64,000 nt of DNA from UBA4781 sp963674975 (GTDB taxonomy: Bacteria; Chloroflexota; Anaerolineae; Anaerolineales; Anaerolineaceae): the NCBI GenBank assembly GCA_963674975.1, contig OY771913.1, forward strand, positions 682,001-746,000. Direction: 5' to 3'. The notes beneath the pieces were generated by a model. That model saw nothing but the letters and a program-made list of their open reading frames with translations, was not told the DNA's origin and made no database searches. The position numbers and the translations under genes were made by a program. Shown here one piece after another: positions 7,084-16,537 of the stretch; within the stretch, counting starts at the first letter, position 1; every line of letters starts with the position of its first letter.

Positions 7084-9363
7084 TTGACAATGCTGCACAC
7101 ATCGAACCTGGGTTTCCCGCGCATCGGTTTTCATCGAGAGTTGAAAAAGGGGCTTGAAAAATACTGGAAAGCCGAACTCACACAGCAAGATCTGCTTGAA
7201 ATCGCAAAAACAATACGAATGACAAACTGGCAGCTTCAGCATGATCTGGGTATAGAAGTTATTCCCTCGAATGATTTTTCTTTTTATGATCAGATACTGG
7301 ATACCATCTGCATGGTTGGAGCAGTTCCATCCCGCTACCAGGTGATCTCAAAGGAATTCGATCTGGATGTCTATTTTGCGATGGCACGTGGAAAACAAAA
7401 AGACAATGTTAATATCCCCGCAATGGAAATGACCAAATGGTTCAATACCAACTATCATTACATTGTTCCCGAGATCGAACCGGACAGCCGCTTTTCCTTT
7501 ACCTATCAAAAGATACTTGCTGATTATCTTGAAGCACATAAAGCAGGTTTTCAAACCCGTCCTGTTCTCATTGGACCGCTTACCTTCCTTTTACTCAGTA
7601 AAACGACCGCACCGGGTTTTTCCCCGCTTGAGAAATTGGAGGAACTTCTCCCTGTCTATCAATCGGTATTAACAGAACTATATAAAGCAGGAGCGGAATG
7701 GATCCAGATCGATGAACCGATCCTGGTAAAAGAACTATCAACGCAGGCAAAAGAAGCATTTCAGACCGCCTATCAAATATTGTGCGGCATTCCAAACCGA
7801 CCGCAGCTCATGTTGGCCAGCTACTTTGGCAGCCCCGGAGAGAATACCGACCTGGCTTTTTCTTTACCAGTTGAAGGAATACACCTCGATCTGGTTTCGG
7901 AAGAAAGCAGCTGGGATATTCTCGATGCGATCCCACTGGAAGGAAGAATCCTCTCACTCGGTATCGTCAACGGGCACAACATTTGGCGTACAGATCTCGA
8001 ACACGTTCTGGAGGAATTAAAGAAACATCCTTCCCTTTCAGGCGATATCTACCTCGCACCCTCATGCTCGCTTATCCACGTCCCGCTGGATGTCAACCTT
8101 GAAGAACATATCGCAGAACCGATGAAAAGCTGGCTTTCCTTTGCCGTTCAAAAATTGGAAGAGATCAGCGCATTGGCTACCGCATTCAACGAAGGTAAAA
8201 AGTCAAGCAGGTTTATAAAGAACCAGGAAGCGTTAAAAAGCCGCTCGTCATTTTTATCGCAGCATGGATCAGGAATTGAGCAAAAAGCTTTCCTGGAAAG
8301 GAACACGGAGAGAAAGCACGCTTTTCCAAAACGCAAAGAAGTTCAGCAATCCCTTTTGAACTTACCGCTCTTCCCCACCACCACCATCGGATCATTCCCT
8401 CAAACGAAAGAAATTCGCAGAGCACGCTCACGTTTTTCTAAAGGGGAGCTTTCACGGGAAGAATATGAAAGCTTCATGAAGAACGAGATCAACAATGTCA
8501 TCCAGATCCAGGAGGAGATTGGGCTGGATGTTCTGGTGCATGGCGAATTTGAGCGAAATGACATGGTGCAGTACTTTGCCGAACAGCTTGAAGGCTTTAT
8601 TTTCACAGAAAACGGCTGGGTGCAGAGTTTTGGCTCGCGCTATGTGCGCCCCCCTATCCTGTTTGGCAATGTCAGCCGTCCGCACGCCATGACCATCCGG
8701 TGGATATCCTATGCGCAATCTTTGACCTCTAAACCTGTCAAAGGCATGCTCACCGGACCCGTGACCATCTTACAGTGGTCTTTCGTCCGTGATGACCAGC
8801 CGCGCTCACTCACCTGTTTTCAAATCGCAGACGCCATCAACGCAGAAGTGCTTGATCTTGAAAAAGCGGGCATTCATATCATTCAGATCGATGAACCCGC
8901 CCTGCGCGAAGGCTTACCACTTAAAAAAGATAACTGGCAGGCATATCTTGATTGGGCTGTACGAGCTTTTCATATTGCTTTTGCCGGTGTTGCAGATGAA
9001 ACACAAATTCACACACATATGTGCTATTCAGAATTCAATGAGATCATCGCTTCGATCGCAGCGCTTGACGCGGATGTGATTTCCATCGAAGCTGCTCGCT
9101 CCGGGATGGAATTATTGAATGCCTTCTCCGATTTTCAATATCCCAATGATATTGGTCCCGGTATCTACGATATTCACTCACCACGTATACCGTCGATCGC
9201 CGAAATGACAGCACTCCTTGAAAAAGCAGCTCAGGTAATTCCTCCACAACAGTTGTGGGTCAATCCTGATTGCGGATTGAAAACTAGAAATTGGCAGGAG
9301 GTAACCCCTGCTCTGCAGAATATGGTGGAAGCAGCAAAAATCCTGCGAAGCAATACAAAATGA
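7084..9363 (+). CDS. metE: Cobalamin-independent methionine synthase
   Basis: 759 residues, full length for MetE. It transfers a methyl group from 5-methyltetrahydrofolate (polyglutamate) to homocysteine. The N-terminal barrel begins with LGFPRIG and RELKKGLEKYW. The C-terminal catalytic barrel has GSFPQTKEIR, QIDEPALREG, and the zinc ligands in HTHMCYSEF (His, Cys) and NPDCGLKTR (Cys). I prefer the TTG at 7084 because AAAGG lies five bases upstream and the resulting MTML fits the family N-terminus. The ATG at 7090 is the alternative. It sits behind the DtxR-like regulator and ahead of a proline peptidase with 12-16 base gaps. No T-box or SAM riboswitch fits in the 16-base gap. Confidence 0.97.
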   Translation: MTMLHTSNLGFPRIGFHRELKKGLEKYWKAELTQQDLLEIAKTIRMTNWQLQHDLGIEVIPSNDFSFYDQILDTICMVGAVPSRYQVISKEFDLDVYFAMARGKQKDNVNIPAMEMTKWFNTNYHYIVPEIEPDSRFSFTYQKILADYLEAHKAGFQTRPVLIGPLTFLLLSKTTAPGFSPLEKLEELLPVYQSVLTELYKAGAEWIQIDEPILVKELSTQAKEAFQTAYQILCGIPNRPQLMLASYFGSPGENTDLAFSLPVEGIHLDLVSEESSWDILDAIPLEGRILSLGIVNGHNIWRTDLEHVLEELKKHPSLSGDIYLAPSCSLIHVPLDVNLEEHIAEPMKSWLSFAVQKLEEISALATAFNEGKKSSRFIKNQEALKSRSSFLSQHGSGIEQKAFLERNTERKHAFPKRKEVQQSLLNLPLFPTTTIGSFPQTKEIRRARSRFSKGELSREEYESFMKNEINNVIQIQEEIGLDVLVHGEFERNDMVQYFAEQLEGFIFTENGWVQSFGSRYVRPPILFGNVSRPHAMTIRWISYAQSLTSKPVKGMLTGPVTILQWSFVRDDQPRSLTCFQIADAINAEVLDLEKAGIHIIQIDEPALREGLPLKKDNWQAYLDWAVRAFHIAFAGVADETQIHTHMCYSEFNEIIASIAALDADVISIEAARSGMELLNAFSDFQYPNDIGPGIYDIHSPRIPSIAEMTALLEKAAQVIPPQQLWVNPDCGLKTRNWQEVTPALQNMVEAAKILRSNTK

Positions 9364-9375
9364 AGGAAGTCGACA

Positions 9376-10476
9376 ATGAATAGAATAGAAACCCTGCAAA
9401 GCATTATGCAAGAAAACCAGATACCGCTGGTAGCACTTACTGCCGGTCCTGATCTGGTTTATCTCACCGGATTGGAATTTCACATCTCCGAGAGACCCGC
9501 CATTCTTCTACTTGCAGACAGCGGAAAGCCTCATCTGGTTCATCCCGAATTGGAGATGATAAAAGTAAAAGGCTGCAAATATCCAATTGTTTCTTTTCCT
9601 TATAATGAGGTGAAAACTACCTGGGCAAATGTATGCGCTCAGGCGCTGGCAGATCTGCCCGGGAATGAACAGAAGATCGGTGTTGTTTCCACCGAAATGC
9701 GGTTCCTGGAAATGGAACTGCTGCATAGGGCAAAACCGGAACTCCGCTTTGTGTCAATCGACACCCTGCTTCAGGAAATGCGTACAAAAAAAGAGATCGG
9801 CGAAGTTTCAAGCATCCGTAAAGCCGTGGAAATTGCAGAAAGAGCATTTCTGGAAATAATAAAAGTAATAGAACCCGGGCGTACTGAAAAAGAAATCGCC
9901 GGCATGCTCGTTTCGAATCTGCTGCGGAATGGATCAGAGCCCGAACTTCCCTTCAGCCCTATCGTAGCTTCAGGACCCAATTCAGCGAACCCGCATGCCA
10001 CTCCCACAGAACGTATCGTGGAAAAAGGTGACCTGATCGTGATCGATTGGGGCGCAGCTTACAATCATTACATTTCTGATCTCACACGCACCGTTTCAAT
10101 CGGAAAACCCACTGAAGAATTTGAGAAAATTGCCCAAATCGTGAAAAAGGCGAACACCGCTGGGAGAGAAATTGCGAAAGCACAAGTCTTCTGCAATGAA
10201 GTGGATGCAGCCGCCCGAACGGTAATTCACCTGGCTGGTTATGGAGAATATTTCACCCACCGCACCGGGCATGGCATCGGGATGGAAGCTCATGAAGCTC
10301 CCTTTATTTCATCCGATTACCACCACCCGTTGGAAATTGGGAACACTTTCACCATCGAACCCGGTATCTATCTGCCGAGGCGCGGTGGAGTGCGTATCGA
10401 AGATAATGTTTTGATTACAGAAGAGGGCGCAGAAACGTTATCTACGCTTTCGCGTGACCTTTTCATCGTTGGTTAG
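9376..10476 (+). CDS. Xaa-Pro aminopeptidase/dipeptidase, M24 family
   Basis: 366 residues. An N-terminal creatinase-like domain (about 1-130) precedes the pita-bread metallopeptidase domain. Metal ligands are seen in VIDWGAAYNHYISDLTRT (two Asp), HRTGHGIGMEAHEAP (His), TIEPGIYLP (Glu) and GVRIEDNVLIT (Glu). It cleaves peptides at a proline bond, either Xaa-|-Pro at the N-terminus (PepP) or the Xaa-Pro dipeptide (PepQ). Size favours the shorter PepQ/YpdF-type enzymes. GGAAG precedes the ATG. Cotranscribed with metE and the following esterase. Confidence 0.9.
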   Translation: MNRIETLQSIMQENQIPLVALTAGPDLVYLTGLEFHISERPAILLLADSGKPHLVHPELEMIKVKGCKYPIVSFPYNEVKTTWANVCAQALADLPGNEQKIGVVSTEMRFLEMELLHRAKPELRFVSIDTLLQEMRTKKEIGEVSSIRKAVEIAERAFLEIIKVIEPGRTEKEIAGMLVSNLLRNGSEPELPFSPIVASGPNSANPHATPTERIVEKGDLIVIDWGAAYNHYISDLTRTVSIGKPTEEFEKIAQIVKKANTAGREIAKAQVFCNEVDAAARTVIHLAGYGEYFTHRTGHGIGMEAHEAPFISSDYHHPLEIGNTFTIEPGIYLPRRGGVRIEDNVLITEEGAETLSTLSRDLFIVG

Positions 10477-10485
10477 GAGGAATTA

Positions 10486-11238
10486 ATGAAACACTTTCTC
10501 ATGAACAATGCAGAACCTTTTCTTTTCAAAGGAGATGATCTGGGTTTTCTATTGATCCACGGCTTTACCGGTACTCCCAAAGAAATGCGCTTACCCGGTG
10601 AATATCTGGCAAAACAGGGACATACCGTTCTGGGAATCCGTTTGGCTGGTCATGCTACGCAAATAGAAGATATGCGGCGTATGCGCTGGCAGGACTGGGC
10701 GGCATCGGTGGAAGATGGGGTCGAAATGCTTAGATCCTGCTGTTCTAAAGTTGTAACTGTCGGTCTATCAATGGGAGGAGCTCTCTCTATATTCGCCGCT
10801 GCTAATTTTCCAGTAGAAGGGGCAGTGGCTATTTCAGCACCCTACACACTGGATGACAAGCGCCTTCCTTTTCTGCGTCCGATCAGCCTTATCAAACCGT
10901 ATGTAGGCAAAGGTTCCAGCGACCTAAAAGACCCGGAGCAAGCCGCCGCTCATGCAAATTACACCATGTACCCTACCCGCTCCATCATCGAACTCAATGA
11001 GCTTTTGAAAGAAACACGGAAAGGCTTATCAGCAATTTCCATTCCGATCCTGCTGATCCACTCCAAAGGTGATCAGGGAGTTCCCGTTCGAAACCTTGAC
11101 CGTTATTATAAAAAGATCGCCTCTCCAAAGAAATCAAAGCTGGTCCTTGAAAGAAGCGGGCATGTGGTAACAGAAGATATTGAACGCGAAGTCGCATTTC
11201 AAGCGATCTCTGAATTCGTCAAGAATGATATTCTTTAA
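10486..11238 (+). CDS. Carboxylesterase / monoacylglycerol lipase-type alpha/beta hydrolase
   Basis: 250 residues, the size of Est30-type thermostable carboxylesterases. Motifs: oxyanion-loop HGFTGTPKEMR near residue 22, nucleophile elbow GLSMGG, acid in HSKGDQGVPV, and catalytic His in RSGHVVTED. No signal peptide, so cytoplasmic. A strong TAGGAGG site precedes the ATG by about five bases. It is the fourth gene of the regulator-metE operon, 9 bases after the peptidase gene. Confidence 0.9.
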   Translation: MKHFLMNNAEPFLFKGDDLGFLLIHGFTGTPKEMRLPGEYLAKQGHTVLGIRLAGHATQIEDMRRMRWQDWAASVEDGVEMLRSCCSKVVTVGLSMGGALSIFAAANFPVEGAVAISAPYTLDDKRLPFLRPISLIKPYVGKGSSDLKDPEQAAAHANYTMYPTRSIIELNELLKETRKGLSAISIPILLIHSKGDQGVPVRNLDRYYKKIASPKKSKLVLERSGHVVTEDIEREVAFQAISEFVKNDIL

Positions 11239-11253
11239 GTCAGGTTTTTCCTC

Positions 11254-11898
11254 ATGCATTTCTCGATGAACATCGAATCCTTTATGTTGGGGCAGCTCCA
11301 AAACAATACTTACCTCATCAGCGATACCGAAAATAAACAGGCGGTTATTATCGATCCCGCGGCAGGAACCGAAGCGGTGATCGGGGTGATCAAGCAGCGC
11401 GCTCTGCAGCTTTCGGCAATATGGATCACCCATGCGCATTTTGACCACATTGCAGGTATTTATCAGCTTCTACAGGCATACGGAGAAAATACTCCCATTT
11501 ATCTACATCCCGCCGATCTGCCTCTCTGGGAATCAGGAGGGGGAGCGAGTGATTTCGGCTTTCATCTTGATCTCAAGGCAAAACCGACCGATTTCTTTCA
11601 TCATGGGCAGATACTTCAGTTTGGTAAATCTGGAGTAGAAGTCCGCCATACTCCCGGGCATTCTCCCGGAAGTGTCATGCTGTACTGGCAGGAGAAGCAA
11701 ACCGCTTTCTGCGGCGACCTGATCTTCTATCACAGCGTGGGCAGAACAGATCTTCCTTATGGGGATGAAAAGGCACTCCTGCGCAGTATACACGAGCATG
11801 TGCTGACTCTGCCCGATCCAACTGCACTGCTGTGCGGGCATGGTCCTTCCACCACTGTTGGGGAAGAACGAGCTGATAATCCATTTCTTCAGTATTAA
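11254..11898 (+). CDS. Metallo-beta-lactamase-fold hydrolase (glyoxalase II-like)
   Basis: 214 residues. The binuclear zinc site is complete: THAHFDHIAG (HxHxDH), HTPGHSPGS, FCGDLIF (bridging Asp) and LLCGHGPSTT. Family members of this length include hydroxyacylglutathione hydrolase-like and persulfide dioxygenase-like enzymes. The RADNPFL C-terminus is typical of the YcbL/YqgX subgroup. The substrate is uncertain. It is the last gene of the operon and is followed directly by a rho-independent terminator. Confidence 0.9.
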   Translation: MHFSMNIESFMLGQLQNNTYLISDTENKQAVIIDPAAGTEAVIGVIKQRALQLSAIWITHAHFDHIAGIYQLLQAYGENTPIYLHPADLPLWESGGGASDFGFHLDLKAKPTDFFHHGQILQFGKSGVEVRHTPGHSPGSVMLYWQEKQTAFCGDLIFYHSVGRTDLPYGDEKALLRSIHEHVLTLPDPTALLCGHGPSTTVGEERADNPFLQY

Positions 11899-11903
11899 AA
11901 AAA

Positions 11904-11930
11904 GAAGCAGATAGTTAAACCATCTGCTTC
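11904..11930. terminator. Bidirectional intrinsic terminator between the metE operon and rny
   Basis: GAAGCAGAT (11904-11912) pairs perfectly with ATCTGCTTC (11922-11930) around a 9-base loop. A T-rich tract follows on the plus strand, and an A-run precedes it, so it can end transcription from both convergent units. Confidence 0.85.
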
Positions 11931-11949
11931 TTTCAATTTTTCTCTTTCT

Positions 11950-13470
11950 CTATTTCGCGAAATCTACTGCACGCATTTCACGGATCACCGTCACCCTGAT
12001 CTGTCCGGGATACTGCATGGTTTCTTCAATATTCTTTGCAATATCTCTTGCCAGTCGGGTGGCTTCCAGATCATCGATCTTTTCCGGTTCCACAATGATG
12101 CGCACTTCACGTCCGGCTTGAATGGCATACGCCTGGCTTACGCCTTCGTAGGAATTCGCCATCTCTTCCAATGCTTTCAAACGTTTGATGTACTGTTCCA
12201 GATTTTCGCGGCGGGCACCCGGGCGAGCGCCTGAAATTGCATCAGCCGCTTCGCATATCACTGCCTCCAGTGTCTGCTGGTCCGCTTCATGATGATGGCT
12301 GGCTATTGCATTGACAACTGCTTCGTTTACGCGGTTGCGTTTGCAGAATTCCGCGCCGATCAACGCATGAGTGCCTTCAACGTTATGGTCCATCGCTTTT
12401 CCGATATCATGCAGTAAACCGGCAGCTTTTGCCACTTCCACATCACCGCCCAATTCAGATGCGATCAATGCAGATATTCTCGCAGTTTCAACTGCATGAG
12501 ACAATTGATTCTGTCCAAAGGATGTGCGGAATTTCAGTCTTCCCAGCATGGTTAGAACCTGCGGAGGAAGCCCCGCTACACCAGCATCAAAAGCGGCTTC
12601 TTCACCGGCTGCTTCGATGATCTTTTCAACTTCTTTCTTTTCTTCTGCCAGGATCTTCTCGATATGCGCCGGATGAATGCGCCCATCATCGATCAGGCGC
12701 TGTAAAGAGCGGCGTGCAATTTCACGGCGGGTTGGATCAAAACAGGAAATGGTAACCGCTTCGGGAGTATCATCAACGATCACATCCACTCCGGCTGCCT
12801 GCTCGAATGCGCGAATATTGCGCCCATTTCGTCCAACGATCCGACCCTTCATCTCTTCATTTGGCAGCGATACGGTAGAAGAAGTGATCTGAGCCACCTG
12901 ATCAGAAGCGACACGCTGTATCGAGTCTGTGATGATCTCACGAGCCCGTTTTTCACCTTCCGAACGCGCTTCGGCTTCGATCTGCCGGTAAATGCGCGCC
13001 ATATCTCCACGTGCTTCTTTTTCCACTTCCTGCAGTAAAATTTGCTTTGCCTCATCACCGGTTGTGCCGGAGATCTGCTGTAATTTTTCAATCTCCTGCT
13101 GATACAGCGCATCAACCTCGTTCATGCGCTTATCAATGGCACTTTGCCGTTTATTAATGTTTACTTCCCGCTGTTCGATCCGTTCAAAACGCTGGTCAAG
13201 ACTGGCACGGCGGTTCTGTATACGGTCTTCCTCACGCGATAGATCAGAACGCCGGCGGCTTATTTCAGCTTCTGCATCTTGCTTCATTTTCAAAGCATTA
13301 TCGCGTGCATGCAGTTCAATTTCACGAGCCGATTCTTTACTTTCTTGAATTAGCTGCTCGCTTTTTCGTGTTATTTCCTTTGTTCTGGCTTTTCCGATCA
13401 GTAATCCTAGAACAACTGCCAGAATTATGGATCCACCGACCTCAATAATAATTCGTACCCAATCATGCAT
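11950..13470 (-). CDS. rny: Ribonuclease Y
   Basis: 506 residues. An N-terminal membrane helix (about 8-26, IIIEVGGSIILAVVLGLLIG) precedes a long charged coiled coil (to about residue 190), a KH domain with GRIVGRNGRNIR, and an HD domain with GLLHDIGKAMDH and NAIASHHHEAD. This is the exact RNase Y order and length. It initiates mRNA decay as a membrane-attached endoribonuclease. Its ATG overlaps the end of recX (8 bases shared), indicating translational coupling. Confidence 0.97.
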   Translation of the reverse strand: MHDWVRIIIEVGGSIILAVVLGLLIGKARTKEITRKSEQLIQESKESAREIELHARDNALKMKQDAEAEISRRRSDLSREEDRIQNRRASLDQRFERIEQREVNINKRQSAIDKRMNEVDALYQQEIEKLQQISGTTGDEAKQILLQEVEKEARGDMARIYRQIEAEARSEGEKRAREIITDSIQRVASDQVAQITSSTVSLPNEEMKGRIVGRNGRNIRAFEQAAGVDVIVDDTPEAVTISCFDPTRREIARRSLQRLIDDGRIHPAHIEKILAEEKKEVEKIIEAAGEEAAFDAGVAGLPPQVLTMLGRLKFRTSFGQNQLSHAVETARISALIASELGGDVEVAKAAGLLHDIGKAMDHNVEGTHALIGAEFCKRNRVNEAVVNAIASHHHEADQQTLEAVICEAADAISGARPGARRENLEQYIKRLKALEEMANSYEGVSQAYAIQAGREVRIIVEPEKIDDLEATRLARDIAKNIEETMQYPGQIRVTVIREMRAVDFAK

Positions 13471-14128
13471 TTTTTAATACCTCGTTTTCTTTAGAATTTA
13501 CGCTTGCCTTTTCCTCCCACATCTCGTCGACTATTGGCTTTATATCCTCATATGAAAAACCTCGTCTTGCCAGAAAGCCATACAGCCTCTTTTTATACGA
13601 AACCTTATCCAATCCCTTTAATCTGGAGCAGTATTTTTGCGCAGTAGAACGAACCAGGTTTTCCTCATCAGGGACTGTCTCCAGAGCAATTTGGATCTTT
13701 TCTTCATCCACATGCTTTTTTCTCAATTCGATTTGCAGCAGCCGCTTCCCTCTCGGGTGCAGTGCTGTACGATTTTCAACCCATTCTTCTGCGAACTTCT
13801 GATCGTCCAGGTATTCTTTTTCATGCAGGTTTTCTATAACGGATTCAATGACCGAATCAGAAAAGCCATACGTTCCCAACCTGGACCGCACCTCGTATTC
13901 GGTACGCGGTCGATAGCTAAGAAAGCGTAAAGCTTTCTGATATGCATCTTCTTTTGTGTCTTCTGCTTCCAGTTTTTTAAGCGCTGCTTCATCCAAAATA
14001 TCCCCAATTTGTAGATGGAATGCAACTATTTTATATAAACCCAGGGCAAATTGATCATCAAGAAAAATGTTTACTCGATCAGAATTCTTTTTTTGCTGTT
14101 CAATTCCAGTAATTCTTCGTTTATCCAT
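13463..14128 (-). CDS. recX: RecX-family regulator of RecA
   Basis: 221 residues with the three-helix repeats of RecX: AYQKALRFLSYRPRTEYEVRSRL, the motif YLDDQKFAEEWVENR near the middle, and a C-terminal repeat YGFLARRGFSYEDIKPIV. An N-terminal beta-rich extension (RVNIFLDDQFALGLY) is common in this branch. RecX binds RecA filaments and limits their activity. The ATG at 14128 has no Shine-Dalgarno and is immediately preceded by a strong hairpin with a T-run, which is unusual. It overlaps rny by 8 bases. Confidence 0.9.
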   Translation of the reverse strand: MDKRRITGIEQQKKNSDRVNIFLDDQFALGLYKIVAFHLQIGDILDEAALKKLEAEDTKEDAYQKALRFLSYRPRTEYEVRSRLGTYGFSDSVIESVIENLHEKEYLDDQKFAEEWVENRTALHPRGKRLLQIELRKKHVDEEKIQIALETVPDEENLVRSTAQKYCSRLKGLDKVSYKKRLYGFLARRGFSYEDIKPIVDEMWEEKASVNSKENEVLKNA

Positions 14129-14469
14129 TTAAAAAGCCTTAACTTATCAGGTTAAGGCTAAAACAGGTCCTTACATATGTTCTATGGGTTAATTAAATCT
14201 TAAATGTTTGATTAAACTAAACATTTTTCGAGCAGACTTAACCACCTTAAATTGTACGGTTTTCCCATATACTCCCTTAGGAGTAGTTCCAATCTCAAAA
14301 ACTGCCTTAATCCTGAATAATAGGACAATTAAGTCCTGAAAATATCCAATAAATACGTTAATATTATACAATAATTTCTTCCATAAGAAAAACCTTAAAA
14401 AGACAGGACAGTGAAAAAACACTGCTTCAAAGAACAAAATCAAAAGGGATAAGAAGGAAAACAAGAATT
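14129..14469. other. Intergenic region between recX and the membrane-protein gene
   Basis: About 340 AT-rich bases with no supported gene. Besides the recX hairpin it holds a second inverted repeat, AAATGTTT (14202-14209) and AAACATTT (14219-14226), followed by TTCG, and a short AGGAC/GTCCT hairpin near 14321. A 91-codon minus-strand frame (14189-14464) starts with hydrophobic residues but has no recognisable family and no clear ribosome-binding site. GAAGGA near 14453 serves the plus-strand gene at 14470. A small RNA is possible but unsupported. Confidence 0.4.
14136..14158 (-). promoter_or_regulatory. Terminator-like hairpin in the recX leader
   Basis: GCCTTAAC (14136-14143) and GTTAAGGC (14151-14158) form an 8-bp perfect stem with a 7-base loop. 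In the recX direction it is followed at once by CTTTTTAA and then the ATG at 14128. It could be an attenuator, a translational block or an operator palindrome. Confidence 0.55.
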
Positions 14470-16509
14470 ATGGGAAAAATGATTGTAGAAAAGATCTATT
14501 CTTTCAGTCAAAAAAAGAGCTTTATACCGATCATACTCTTGGCATTCACTATTCTGGCTTTTGCCCCACTCATCCCTTTTCTCGGATTCTACTGGGACGC
14601 CTGGCCTTATCTATGGCAGTATCATGTTTTTGGACCATCAGGATATCCTGCTTTCGTGGCTTCTGACCGCCCCTATTCTGCTTTCATTTTCCAAATCCTG
14701 ACCTATCTCTTTGGCACTCATGCCATTTATTATCATATTTTCACCCTTATCTGCCGCTGGTTGGCTGGCTGGGCTTTCTGGTGGATACTGCAGCAGGTCT
14801 GGTCAAAGAACCGCACCCTGAATATCTATGCGGCTATTTTATTCATTATCTATCCAGGTTTTCTCGAGCAGCCCATTGCTCTCCCTTACTGCCATCATTT
14901 CAGTCACCTGGCTTTATTCCTGTACTCCATTGGAGCAATGCTCGCCGCGCAGCGAGATCGAAAAAGATTCTGGTTGTATACGATCTCTGCCCTTATCGCG
15001 CAATTATCGATTTTCTCGCTTGAATATTTCGCATCGCTTGAGTTCATCAGACCGGTTCTGCTCTGGTTGATGCTGCGTAAAGAGATCCCCTCTTCAAAAA
15101 ATCGAATCAAGAAAGTACTGAAAACCTGGCTCCCCTACTTCATTTTGCTGGCATTTTTCTACTACTGGCGCATATTCCTGTTCTCTTTCCCCACCTACGA
15201 ACCCAAAATGCTGAATGAGTTAAGTCAGGATTTCTCCACCGGGATACTCAATTTGATCTACCAGGCATTCAAGGATTTCTTCACCGTTACCGTAAAAGCT
15301 TACCGGAACCTGTTTAATTTTCCAAAAGTGGCAGAAGTCGGCTTCTTTGCCACCTACGGCTACTGGGGAATTATGCTGATCGCCTGCATCTTCACAGTAC
15401 TGATCCTCACCGGACTGGAGCTGAAAAAGAATTCAGCAGGATCGGAGAAAAAAGCGCTCTTTGAAACCTTAGCCACCGGAGTTCTTTCCATTTTCCTTGC
15501 AGGCGCCATCTTCTGGATCACAAAACTCACCGTACGGATCGAATTTGCCTGGGATCGCCTCACCATTTCATATATGTTTGGAGTTGCCCTGTTCATCATC
15601 AGCCTGCTCTATCTCATCCTGCGCAACAAACATCTGCGGATTGCCGGGATCACCCTTTTTATCAGTCTGACGATCGGTTTCCAATTTTTGAACGCGATGG
15701 ATTTCAAACATGATTGGGATTCATTTAAAGATTTCTTCTGGCAGTTGACCTGGCGTATTCCAGATCTTGAAGAAAACACCATCATCATGACCACGCTGTT
15801 CCCCTTGAAATATTACAGCGATAATTCGCTTACTTCCCCTCTGAATTGGACTTACGATCCCGAATCCACGGATGATACATTGTCATATGTGTTTTATTTC
15901 TCCGATGTCCGCTTGAAAGTTGGACGACTGACCGCACTTGAAAAAAACTTACCGGTAGATCAATGGTACCGCTCCTTCTCTTTCACCGGGAACACCACAG
16001 ATACAGTGGTCATTCGCTACGATCCACCCGGCTGTCTGCAGGTGCTGGATTCGGAATATGCGAATGCTGGTGTTATCCCCAATCTCACCGATCAGGAAGC
16101 CGCTCAGATCCCGCTCTCGAATTTGGACCGCATCATCACCTCACCTGCAGAAGAGAAATATCCACCAATCGAGATCATTGGAGAAGAGATCGAGCGCAGT
16201 TGGTGTTATTATTTTGAGAAGGCTGATCTGGCAAGACAAACCGGAGATTGGGATAAAGTCATTTCACTAAAAAACACGGCAGATGAATTAGGATTATCTC
16301 CGCGTAATCCAAGTGAATGGCTGCCTTTCTTTGAAGCCTACGTTCAAAGTGGTGATTGGGAGAACGCAGCAGTACTGGTGAATGCCAGTCTGGCAGTGGA
16401 TGATAAATATACTCCCGGAATCCTGATCACCTGGGATCGGATCATGGAAGCACAGGATCTGGAACCGGATACAGAGATGCTGAACCTGATCAACTCTCTG
16501 CGTGAATAA
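14470..16509 (+). CDS. Large polytopic membrane protein, GT-C-glycosyltransferase-like
   Basis: 679 residues. About ten membrane helices fill residues 15-420. After the first helix comes an acidic loop (FYWDAWPYLWQYHVFG) of the kind that carries the catalytic Asp in GT-C enzymes, and helices 2-4 carry SDRPYSAFIF and HHFSHLALFLY. The C-terminal 250 residues are soluble, ending in two helical-hairpin repeats (ADLARQTGDWDKVISL and EAYVQSGDWENAAVLV) that look like TPRs. This suggests a lipid-linked sugar transferase, but no family was firmly recognised. It heads a four-gene plus-strand run. Confidence 0.6.
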   Translation: MGKMIVEKIYSFSQKKSFIPIILLAFTILAFAPLIPFLGFYWDAWPYLWQYHVFGPSGYPAFVASDRPYSAFIFQILTYLFGTHAIYYHIFTLICRWLAGWAFWWILQQVWSKNRTLNIYAAILFIIYPGFLEQPIALPYCHHFSHLALFLYSIGAMLAAQRDRKRFWLYTISALIAQLSIFSLEYFASLEFIRPVLLWLMLRKEIPSSKNRIKKVLKTWLPYFILLAFFYYWRIFLFSFPTYEPKMLNELSQDFSTGILNLIYQAFKDFFTVTVKAYRNLFNFPKVAEVGFFATYGYWGIMLIACIFTVLILTGLELKKNSAGSEKKALFETLATGVLSIFLAGAIFWITKLTVRIEFAWDRLTISYMFGVALFIISLLYLILRNKHLRIAGITLFISLTIGFQFLNAMDFKHDWDSFKDFFWQLTWRIPDLEENTIIMTTLFPLKYYSDNSLTSPLNWTYDPESTDDTLSYVFYFSDVRLKVGRLTALEKNLPVDQWYRSFSFTGNTTDTVVIRYDPPGCLQVLDSEYANAGVIPNLTDQEAAQIPLSNLDRIITSPAEEKYPPIEIIGEEIERSWCYYFEKADLARQTGDWDKVISLKNTADELGLSPRNPSEWLPFFEAYVQSGDWENAAVLVNASLAVDDKYTPGILITWDRIMEAQDLEPDTEMLNLINSLRE

Positions 16510-16537
16510 GATAAAATAAAGAGGTGAGTAATTCGTT

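Noticed and set aside
14189..14464. 91-codon minus-strand hydrophobic frame in the recX intergenic region
   Set aside because: No ribosome-binding site, no family resemblance, and the region is dominated by hairpins and AT-rich sequence.
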